Shown here in pieces: positions 1-5,495 of a DNA stretch of 6,346 nt (the first letter of the stretch is position 1; the number at the start of each line of letters is the position of its first letter). The notes beneath the pieces are model-generated. The model did no database searches and had not been told where the DNA came from. It was given only the letters and a program-made list of their open reading frames with translations. This DNA comes from Verrucomicrobiota bacterium (GTDB lineage: Bacteria; Verrucomicrobiota; Verrucomicrobiia; Opitutales; UBA2995). The stretch covers positions 1-6,346 of the forward strand of contig JAPUIL010000571.1 in assembly GCA_027297085.1 (NCBI GenBank). Reading direction: 5' to 3'. A program made the position numbers and the translations under genes.

Positions 1-2
1 CA

Positions 3-125
3 CAATGGATCTATTGCTCACTGCAAGGTGCAACGACTGCTGCCGCTCTAACTAATGACAAGTCGTGGATCGAAGCCGCCTCGAGTGCAGCAATCAAGCA
101 ATTCTTCGAAATCAGCAATAGTTAA
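3..125 (+). CDS. C-terminal end of an unidentified protein (5' truncated)
   Basis: The frame is open from the window edge to a TAA at 123-125, giving about 40 residues that end in ...AAIKQFFEISNS. Of the three + frames it is the only one that stays open well past base 60. Its alanine-rich, mildly amphipathic tail looks like the end of a folded protein rather than noise. No domain or motif can be recognised in so short a piece. It converges on the dehydrogenase gene, whose stop lies 50 bp further on. A weak GC hairpin at 126-147 sits in the gap but has no T-run on either strand. Confidence 0.45.
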   Translation, partial: QWIYCSLQGATTAAALTNDKSWIEAASSAAIKQFFEISNS

Positions 126-175
126 GCAGGGCAGTTTTCCCTCTGCCACGGTCGCATTCTTGGTAAAAAGTGGTA

Positions 176-1195
176 TCAAAAGGAAATAATGCCTTTCACC
201 AAGCCGGACTCCGGTTTGAGCCAAGTTTCAATCAAGGATGGAAACTCTTCCGCCGTGCAGTGGTGAGTTATCCAGGTATCGGGATTTACATTACCGAATT
301 CCAGTTGTTGGATAACGTCTTTAAAATTACGAGCGGTGGCATTGCGGGAGCTGATGATGCTCAACTCGCGCTTGTGAAAATCCGGATCGTTAAAAGTAAG
401 ATCGCCGCTGTAGATGCCGACGAGCACAATACGTCCACCGAAATCCGGTAAGCCGATTGATGCTTCCATGGAGTGGTTATTACCGGTGCATTCGATCACG
501 ACTTCGGGTAGCGTACCGAACGCCGCCTTCCAGGCATCGACCAAGGGTTCACCGCCAGGTGTGATTTGCAAGGTCTCCACGTCGGGAAACGCCGCTTTGC
601 ACTTTTCCAAACGCTTCCCGGATACATCGACGGCGATGACTTTCGTTCCAGACTGACGGGAAAATTGAACAGCTCCCAAGCCAATGGGCCCAACACCGAT
701 CACCGCAATTACCTCATCACCAAGCAGGGCAGCACGCTCAACCGCGTGGTTGCCGATGCAGAGCATTTCTACCAAGGCCAGGTGCTCTGTACCCAAGGTG
801 GACGGATGGAGTTTTTCCGCCGGAACAAGGAACCATTCACGCATGCCGCCATCCACATGCACACCCAGGCATTGAGTGGTGGAGGTACAATTGGTTTTTC
901 CACGGGAAAAGGCCAGGTCGCCGGGTTGTGCAAGGTAAGCTTCCACCGAACAATGTTGCCCCACTTCCAGGTCAGTCACTCCTTCACCGAGTGCTTCTAT
1001 GATAACACCCAGCTCATGGCCGAGAATGCGGGGATATTCCAGAAATGGCATGCGCCCATGGAAAGCTGAGATATCGGTGCCACATAGACCTACGTGTTTG
1101 ACGCGCACTATGACTTCTCCAGAGCCTGGACTATCAGGAGCAGGTGTATCTTCAAATACAAACTCACCGGGTCGTTTTAAGATCACTGTTTTCAT
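176..1195 (-). CDS. Zinc-type medium-chain alcohol/polyol dehydrogenase (MDR superfamily)
   Basis: This 339-residue NAD(P)-dependent oxidoreductase would interconvert an alcohol or sugar hydroxyl and the ketone in the cytosol. The GroES-like N-terminal domain carries the catalytic-zinc set: C38 in GLCGTD, H60-E61 in GHE, and E143 in the LVEM segment. The Rossmann domain has GVGPIG at 167-172, and D190 ends the second strand, which favours NAD over NADP. The stretch GKTNC...LGVHVDGGM (about 99-118) resembles the sorbitol/threonine dehydrogenase-like branch (COG1063). Oddly, the structural-zinc lobe keeps only one of its usual four cysteines (C103; Q90, D93 and F96 appear to replace the others). 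The ATG at 1195 is chosen over one 27 bp upstream because it overlaps the reductase stop as ATGA and starts the conserved MKTVILKRPG. It is the second gene of the operon, and the substrate is unknown. Confidence 0.9.
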   Translation of the reverse strand: MKTVILKRPGEFVFEDTPAPDSPGSGEVIVRVKHVGLCGTDISAFHGRMPFLEYPRILGHELGVIIEALGEGVTDLEVGQHCSVEAYLAQPGDLAFSRGKTNCTSTTQCLGVHVDGGMREWFLVPAEKLHPSTLGTEHLALVEMLCIGNHAVERAALLGDEVIAVIGVGPIGLGAVQFSRQSGTKVIAVDVSGKRLEKCKAAFPDVETLQITPGGEPLVDAWKAAFGTLPEVVIECTGNNHSMEASIGLPDFGGRIVLVGIYSGDLTFNDPDFHKRELSIISSRNATARNFKDVIQQLEFGNVNPDTWITHHCTAEEFPSLIETWLKPESGLVKGIISF

Positions 1196-2163
1196 AATGC
1201 GAAACGGCTCTCCTGTGCCCACAGGTCGGGATTGGTCCCCAGAAATGTTTTAACAGCATCGGTGGCTGCTTCCAAAGCTTCGCAGGTCTGATCATCCAAG
1301 GAAACTTCGAGAGCTTTGGTATTTTCGATAATTTGCTGAGGATTGCGCGCCCCAATTATAGCAGAAGCTATGGCAGGTTGTTGAACCACCCAGGCAAGTG
1401 CCAGAGTTCCCATGGAGATTCCCAGTTGCTGGGCAATTTCTCCAACGCGGTGAATAGCCGCGAAGGTATCTTCTTCGCAGCCTGGACCTCCATGCCGCGC
1501 CAGTGTGCGTTCGGTATTAAAATGCCGACTGCGCGCCCGGCCATCTGGAACCTCGGACGCTGACTTAAATTTACCGGTTAACAATCCCTGCATAATCGGG
1601 CAGTAGGCCAGAATTCCGATTTGGTTTTTTAAGCACTGAGGAATGATCTCAAACTCGATGGCACGCGATAAGAGGGAATAAGGAAGTTGATTCGAATAAA
1701 CTTCACCTTCAGCGGCCAACCATGCCTCGGAATCGATGACGCCAAAATTGCAAACTCCGATGTGCTTCACTTTTCCAGATTCACGTAATGCTTCGAGGGC
1801 TCCAACAGTTTCTTCAAACGGCACCTGGTGATCCGCCCAATGAACCTGAATCAGGTCGATCACATCTGTCTGTAAAAGCTTCAAGCTGGTTTCACAGGAT
1901 TCGTTGATGGCAGATGCGGTCGATACACTATCGGAAATCTTGTTGGCGATAAAGGTTTCGTCGCGCCGGCCCTTCAACGCTTTCCCCAGAATGCGCTCAG
2001 ATTCACCCATCCCATACATGGGCGCTGTATCAAAAGATGTGATACCGTGGTCAAGGGCGGCATGGATGGTTTCGATCGATTGATCTTCATCCTGGTCGCC
2101 CCACTCCACACCACCTGCAAAGGCCCAACAACCGAGGGTGAGTTTAGTTAGCTGAATTGACAC
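1192..2163 (-). CDS. Aldo/keto reductase
   Basis: This 323-residue cytosolic NAD(P)H-dependent (beta/alpha)8-barrel oxidoreductase belongs to the aldo/keto reductase superfamily. The full catalytic tetrad is present: D45 and Y50 in FDTAPMYG, K75 in ANKIS and H108 in QVHWAD. Other hallmarks are the opening LTLGCWAF strand, GVCNFG near 140, the SNQLPYSLL segment, and the C-terminal cofactor segment SAIIGARNPQQIIEN near 275-290. The barrel begins only five or so residues after a GTG at 2163, and the length from there fits the family. An upstream in-frame extension to 2298 would add 45 residues of non-family sequence across the promoter, so I take GTG as the start. There is no ribosome site in front of it, and a promoter ends 6 bp upstream, suggesting a leaderless message. 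It is the first gene of an operon with the dehydrogenase and probably acts in the same sugar or polyol pathway. The substrate cannot be assigned. Confidence 0.9.
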   Translation of the reverse strand: MSIQLTKLTLGCWAFAGGVEWGDQDEDQSIETIHAALDHGITSFDTAPMYGMGESERILGKALKGRRDETFIANKISDSVSTASAINESCETSLKLLQTDVIDLIQVHWADHQVPFEETVGALEALRESGKVKHIGVCNFGVIDSEAWLAAEGEVYSNQLPYSLLSRAIEFEIIPQCLKNQIGILAYCPIMQGLLTGKFKSASEVPDGRARSRHFNTERTLARHGGPGCEEDTFAAIHRVGEIAQQLGISMGTLALAWVVQQPAIASAIIGARNPQQIIENTKALEVSLDDQTCEALEAATDAVKTFLGTNPDLWAQESRFAL

Positions 2164-2198
2164 CTTTTCATTAGCAATTCTACGACAATCTGTGTCAA
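2161..2198 (-). promoter_or_regulatory. Sigma70-type promoter of the reductase/dehydrogenase operon, ending at the GTG start
   Basis: Read on the minus strand, a perfect TTGACA (2198-2193) is followed by a 17-bp spacer and GCTAAT (2175-2170, four of six matches to TATAAT). Six bases (GAAAAG) then lead directly into GTG at 2163. With ordinary spacing, transcription would begin at or within a base or two of the GTG, leaving no 5' leader. The spacing and the -35 are strong, the -10 is moderate. Assignment to this operon is inferred from position. Confidence 0.55.
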
Positions 2199-2255
2199 GA
2201 ATACGCACACCATCGGAACCTGCAAAACGAATTAGTACCAGATCGAAAATTCGCA

Positions 2256-2276
2256 TTCCGAGTTGGCCATTCGGAA
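2256..2276. promoter_or_regulatory. 21-bp inverted repeat, candidate operator between divergent genes
   Basis: The arms TTCCGA and TCGGAA are perfectly complementary and flank a 9-bp centre (GTTGGCCAT) that adds two further symmetric pairs, so 8 of 10 positions match. It lies 26 bp upstream of the transporter ATG and about 58 bp upstream of the reductase -35, within the divergent intergenic region. That is where a repressor or activator controlling both directions would bind. A second, perfect 10-bp palindrome (GACCATGGTC, 2283-2292) follows directly. No regulator gene is in the window, so the binding protein is unknown. Confidence 0.35.
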
Positions 2277-2302
2277 AACAGCGACCATGGTCAACCACTT
2301 CT

Positions 2303-3709
2303 ATGGAAACGCACAGTTCGGCGAATCAGAGTCTTAGCCCCTACCGATTCGGGTTTGTCTTCAGTTTTTTTAATTCCACCAGCTGGATGGTGGCCTTGGG
2401 CACGCCGGCTGTTCTGCTGGCTGAATCACTGGGCGCGAATACTTTTGAGGTAGGTCTGTTGTATTCGTTTGTGTTTCTGCTGTTACCAGTCCAAGTGCTT
2501 GCCACGGCTACCCTACCCCGTTTTGGCTACAAGAATCAGGTGCTATTCGCCTGGTCGATGCGGACCCTGTTTCTCCTCATACCCTTAGCCATTATTCTTT
2601 CAGCTCCAAAATCGGAGGATCCGGCCATGGTGAACTGGTTACTTCTAGCTATGTTCTGTTTCTGTTTTTTCCGGTCGATCGGCACCTGCGCAGTCCAACC
2701 CTGGCTTTTCGACCTATTGCCGGAGAAACTTCAGGCCAGGTATTTCAGCACTGACATGGCTGTCATCAATATCGGCGGGGTGATTACCTTGGTATTTTGC
2801 AGTATCACTTTCATATGGTTGCCAACTTTCCAGGCCTTTTCCGCCCAGTACACCTTCGCTTTTATAGGGGCCATTTTATCCATTCTGGGCCTGACTAAAA
2901 TGCCAGCGGTTGCTCACCCCAAAAGCTTCGGACTGCTCCGAATTCTGAAGGAAGGGCCAGCCCTGCTATTGGCGCGAGGAAGTTTTCGTCAGTACCTGGT
3001 GTTGTCGCTTGTCTGGGTGGTAAGTGGTAGCGCCGTTGTGCCATTCAGCATATATTATCTGAAAGCGGAAGCTTCTCTGACACAAACGAGCATCGTTCTA
3101 TTCACAGCCATTCAAGCTGTAGGTGGCATTGCAGGTGCGCTCTTCATGAAAAGCCGTATAGACCGTTTTGGTATCAGACGCTCCTTCCTGGTTGTGATCG
3201 TGCTCAACCTGTTTATTTACATCAGCTGGGTCGTCCTTATTTCCTATGGGATGACTTATCCGGACGGTTCGACATCACTTCTTTTCTTATTACCGGTGAC
3301 CTATTTCCTCCTGGGTGCTGCAGGCGCTACCTACTTCAGCTCCCACCTGAAGTACCTAGCATTTGTGACGCAAAAAAATGAACGCGCATTGAAAGTGTCC
3401 CTGCAAACCGCCGTGGTCGGATTGGCCACGGGAATCGCGTCCATCGGCTGGGGAATCCTTTTCAAGAAGGCGGGTGCTACCCCGACCATGAACCTGCCGA
3501 CCTTTCTCGGTTATTTTCTTTTCATAATCCTGATTCAACTGGTGCTGATTCCGACCATCCGAAAACTCAAAGAACCCGACCCCAGCGTTAAACCTCTCAC
3601 AAACTCCTATGGTATCATGCGGCCCTTCCGTTTCATTGCGACCCTGCCGGTGCTGCATAGCCGGAAACAGAAGCTGCAGGAAGAATCTTCTGATAAACAG
3701 AAAATCTAA
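2303..3709 (+). CDS. MFS transporter, 12 predicted transmembrane helices
   Basis: This 468-residue inner-membrane protein has twelve hydrophobic segments in a 6+6 arrangement. Helix 1 is near residues 16-38. Helix 6 is followed by a longer cytoplasmic loop (around KMPAVAHPKSF through GSFRQY), and helix 12 precedes a basic tail of about 50 residues. The layout and the charged loops (RFGYKN after helix 2, SRIDRFGIRR after helix 8) fit the major facilitator superfamily. The ATG at 2303 is chosen because upstream in-frame residues (from 2192) are Ser/Pro/Arg-rich, non-membrane and overlap the divergent promoter. No clear ribosome site is visible. Its divergence from an aldo/keto reductase plus polyol-type dehydrogenase suggests uptake (or export) of the compound those enzymes process. 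The substrate is not inferable from sequence. The gene ends in TAA with no convincing terminator. Confidence 0.88.
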   Translation: METHSSANQSLSPYRFGFVFSFFNSTSWMVALGTPAVLLAESLGANTFEVGLLYSFVFLLLPVQVLATATLPRFGYKNQVLFAWSMRTLFLLIPLAIILSAPKSEDPAMVNWLLLAMFCFCFFRSIGTCAVQPWLFDLLPEKLQARYFSTDMAVINIGGVITLVFCSITFIWLPTFQAFSAQYTFAFIGAILSILGLTKMPAVAHPKSFGLLRILKEGPALLLARGSFRQYLVLSLVWVVSGSAVVPFSIYYLKAEASLTQTSIVLFTAIQAVGGIAGALFMKSRIDRFGIRRSFLVVIVLNLFIYISWVVLISYGMTYPDGSTSLLFLLPVTYFLLGAAGATYFSSHLKYLAFVTQKNERALKVSLQTAVVGLATGIASIGWGILFKKAGATPTMNLPTFLGYFLFIILIQLVLIPTIRKLKEPDPSVKPLTNSYGIMRPFRFIATLPVLHSRKQKLQEESSDKQKI

Positions 3710-3878
3710 TCACACGAAGTCGGACCCCTAAAATTGAAAGAGATAGAAAAAAAGGAAAAAGAATATGATGTGCATTTCTCAGCCAAAGAAAAATACAAAC
3801 GCATGAAGCGGTGGTGAAAACTTGCCTGCGAATAACTTGTTAAATCGTTAAGCCAACTCCTCAAATTAAAAGAATTTA
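3710..3878. other. Intergenic stretch, A-rich, with a lysine-rich in-frame continuation
   Basis: Between the transporter stop and the next gene the sequence becomes A-rich on the + strand. The transporter frame stays open after its TAA up to a TGA at 3815-3817, encoding a highly charged piece that includes LKEIEKKEKEYDVHF. It has no good start codon (a TTG at 3734 without a ribosome site), so I do not call it a gene. I see no strong terminator or promoter here. Confidence 0.4.
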
Positions 3879-4640
3879 ATGGAAACCAATTCAGGTGAAA
3901 TCCCTTCCTACTCCTTGTTCTCAATAAGGGCTATTGGGGTAGCAACTTTTCTGGGAGGTCCTCTTGCTGGTGGTGTTCTAATTGGCCTGAACTTCGATAA
4001 ACTGGGAAACAAGAAAGCCAGAAACTATGCCTATGTATTAGGGACTCTTTCCACGGTTTTGATATTCTGGGGAATTTTAAGTCTGCCTTCCTCAATAATC
4101 GACCGCGTTCCCAATTTGTTAATACCGGCTATTTACACGTTCATTGTAGTTAATCTGGCAAAAAAATTCCAACTTAAGGCCATTGAATCGAATTTGGAGA
4201 GAGGTGGAAATAATGGATCAGGTTGGGTAGTCGCCGGAGTATCACTGGTGGCTATGGCTCTCATCCTCGCAACCATAGTTGGCTATGCCTGGTCGATTAA
4301 ACCTTATGAGTTCGAAGGAGAGGCCTATATCCACGGAATTCAAAAAAACGAGATCTACCATAATGAAGATGTTGAAGAACAGACTCTGAAACAGTTCGGC
4401 GATTACCTCATGGAATGGGGCTATTTTCATCCGGAATATGCCGGTACCGCTCAAATCCAGAAGGTGAATTCAGGCTACAAAGTCTATTTGGCGTATCCAA
4501 AGATGCACTGGATCGACCCAGGTTTTCTTGAAAAAATCCGATCTCTCGGAAGTGACCTTGAAGAGCAGGTACTGAAGGACAAAGTTGCGATCATTTTGGT
4601 TAGTGAGGACACCAACGGCATACACCACATGCAACTGTAG
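3879..4640 (+). CDS. Uncharacterised membrane protein, four helices plus soluble C-terminal domain
   Basis: This 253-residue protein has four hydrophobic segments at about 16-37, 50-68, 77-94 and 115-137, then a soluble domain of about 110 residues (144-253). The opening segment, ATFLGGPLAGG followed by an asparagine and a short basic loop, resembles a widespread family of small unannotated membrane proteins I remember from Bacteroidetes and related phyla, for which I know no function. The C-terminal domain alternates helices and strands (LKQFGDYLMEWGYF; KVYLAYPKMHW; KVAIILVSED). It has no catalytic motif I recognise. The ATG at 3879 gives a natural N-terminus, although only a weak GAA-type ribosome site precedes it. 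The side of the membrane on which the C-terminal domain lies cannot be settled from this sequence. Codon use is more AT-rich than in the transporter upstream. Confidence 0.8.
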   Translation: METNSGEIPSYSLFSIRAIGVATFLGGPLAGGVLIGLNFDKLGNKKARNYAYVLGTLSTVLIFWGILSLPSSIIDRVPNLLIPAIYTFIVVNLAKKFQLKAIESNLERGGNNGSGWVVAGVSLVAMALILATIVGYAWSIKPYEFEGEAYIHGIQKNEIYHNEDVEEQTLKQFGDYLMEWGYFHPEYAGTAQIQKVNSGYKVYLAYPKMHWIDPGFLEKIRSLGSDLEEQVLKDKVAIILVSEDTNGIHHMQL

Positions 4641-4955
4641 TCAATGGCCATGAAACGGTTAACTAAATACAAGAAAGTCGTTATCATCCTCTGCCTGGCA
4701 GGAGTTAAGACTATATTGGATGTGTGTGCTATCAATAGAAGGCCGAAATTTCCCGGCGAATCTATTCCCATAACCAGCTCTACTGACTAAGTTAGTATTA
4801 ATCAAAAACGAGAACTTTTTATCCGCGTACCAAAATCTTAAACTTCAATCTTGAATTCTGCCTGTGATGAATATTGAGGAGTTATATATGAGGTATTACA
4901 AGCCGATGAGAAACCTGATCGAGATAGCGTCAGCAAGTGAATTGTTGGATTTCCA
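4641..4955. other. 315-bp gap between recognisable genes
   Basis: This stretch contains the doubtful 48-codon ORF (4644-4790), an AT-rich spacer (4791-4866) with a perfect 12-bp inverted repeat TTCAA-TC-TTGAA at 4844-4855, and a micro-ORF with a strong ribosome site (4888-4959). I found no convincing sigma70 promoter or terminator, and no structured RNA family. Confidence 0.4.
4644..4790 (+). CDS. Possible small protein with one hydrophobic segment (48 residues)
   Basis: ATG at 4644 (or 4650) opens a 48-codon frame to TAA at 4788-4790. The product has a basic N-terminus (KRLTKYKK), a hydrophobic stretch (VVIILCLAGV) and a polar tail. The pattern suits a small membrane-anchored or secreted peptide. 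It has no ribosome site but begins 3 bp after, and in the same frame as, the TAG of the preceding gene, so re-initiation or read-through could express it. Chance is equally possible. No lipobox is convincing around its cysteines. Confidence 0.25.
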   Translation: MAMKRLTKYKKVVIILCLAGVKTILDVCAINRRPKFPGESIPITSSTD

Positions 4956-4959
4956 ATGA
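4888..4959 (+). CDS. Micro-ORF (23 residues) coupled to the repeat-protein gene
   Basis: A textbook ribosome site, GAGGAG at 4876-4881, stands six bases before ATG 4888. The frame encodes MRYYKPMRNLIEI...LLDFQ and stops at TGA 4957-4959. That TGA overlaps the ATG of the next gene (4956) as ATGA. The next gene has only a poor ribosome site of its own (GGA about 8 bp upstream). This arrangement is typical of translational coupling, in which ribosomes finishing the short frame restart on the next one. An ATG at 4867 in the same frame would give 30 residues, but the ribosome site favours 4888. The peptide has no recognisable function. Confidence 0.5.
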   Translation: MRYYKPMRNLIEIASASELLDFQ

Positions 4960-5396
4960 AAGCTCCGAAAACCACAGCAACTTACGCATTAGCAATTGGG
5001 TTAATATCACTTGCGGTAGCCTTAATATATTTCGCTAAAACACTATCGGAATTAATTGGAGACCTTCCTGTACTTGTGGATGAAATACATTCTACAAATG
5101 AATCAATCGGTCCGGTGATCCAGGAATCTGAAAATAATCGAAAATTAATTCCGAGTATCCTCGAAGAAGTAGAACATGTGCGGCTGGAAATATCGCCGAT
5201 TGTCAACGAAGTGAGTGAAGTTCGTGAACAGATTCCCGCAATACTTGCCGAAGGAAGTTTATACCGGGAAACGATTCGTGAACTTGTGCAGGAAGCTGCT
5301 GAATATCGGGAGCAGATTCCTACTATTATTGAGGAGAGCCAATCGATCGAAATTCAAATTACTGAAGTCGTTATGGAAACTCAATACGTTCGTTAG
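4956..5396 (+). CDS. N-terminal half: membrane anchor plus coiled-coil-like repeats (146 residues)
   Basis: As translated to the first stop, this is a 146-residue protein. It has a short basic N-terminus, a single hydrophobic helix (YALAIGLISLAVALIYF, residues 10-26), then repeats 1-7 and most of repeat 8. With positive residues before the helix and an acidic remainder, the repeats most likely face the periplasm. Acidic and branched hydrophobic residues alternate in a two-heptad rhythm, so a rod-like or oligomeric structure is expected. The ATG is fixed by an in-frame TGA at 4938 and by the ATGA overlap with the micro-ORF. If not read through, the product lacks the C-terminal domain but would keep anchor and stalk. 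I know no function for it. Confidence 0.6.
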   Translation: MKAPKTTATYALAIGLISLAVALIYFAKTLSELIGDLPVLVDEIHSTNESIGPVIQESENNRKLIPSILEEVEHVRLEISPIVNEVSEVREQIPAILAEGSLYRETIRELVQEAAEYREQIPTIIEESQSIEIQITEVVMETQYVR

Positions 5397-5483
5397 ACCA
5401 TTCCAGGTATTATTGCAGAAATTGAGGCAATTCGAACGTAAATTCCAAAATACCTTCAGCAGGTTCAGAACATAACCAATGAC
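5064..5483 (+). repeat. Ten tandem 42-bp / 14-residue protein repeats
   Basis: Residues 37-176 of the interrupted frame divide exactly into ten 14-residue units with no insertion or deletion. The consensus is I-P-x-I-[ILV]-x-E-[V/S/A]-x-x-[V/Y]-R-E-Q. Good examples are IPSILEEVEHVRLE (65-78), IPAILAEGSLYRET (93-106) and IPTIIEESQSIEIQ (121-134). Units 8 and 9 contain the two stop codons, at positions 13 and 14. At DNA level the copies are well diverged, with synonymous differences, so the array is old and selected for protein structure rather than a recent slippage product. Hydrophobics at 1, 4, 8 and 11 match two heptads, and proline recurs at position 2. Confidence 0.85.
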
Positions 5484-5495
5484 TTTCAAGGAGCT

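Noticed and set aside
126..147. Hairpin GGCAG-N8-CTGCC in the convergent gap as a bidirectional terminator
   Set aside because: The stem is only 5-6 bp and there is no T-run on either strand.
566..1069. Long + strand ORF (167 residues) over the dehydrogenase gene
   Set aside because: It is antisense to a gene with clear MDR motifs, and its own translation shows no family features.
2164..2298. N-terminal extension of the reductase from ATG 2298 (or 2256)
   Set aside because: It adds 45 (or 31) residues not typical of aldo/keto reductases and runs through a strong promoter. The barrel starts right after GTG 2163.
2192..2302. N-terminal extension of the transporter from ATG 2192
   Set aside because: The added residues are Arg/Ser/Pro-rich, precede the first membrane helix unnaturally and cross the divergent promoter and inverted repeat.
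3688..3702. TTCTG-ATAAA-CAGAA hairpin at the end of the transporter gene as terminator
   Set aside because: It is short, AT-rich, lies inside the coding end and is not followed by a T-run.
3838..3855. GTTAAATCGTTAAGC as an integron attC-like core
   Set aside because: There is one GTTRRRY-like match but no paired RYYYAAC at proper spacing, and no cassette-sized gene arrangement.
4484..4771. Minus-strand ORF of 95 residues
   Set aside because: It is antisense to the end of the four-helix membrane protein gene, with no recognisable motif or ribosome site.
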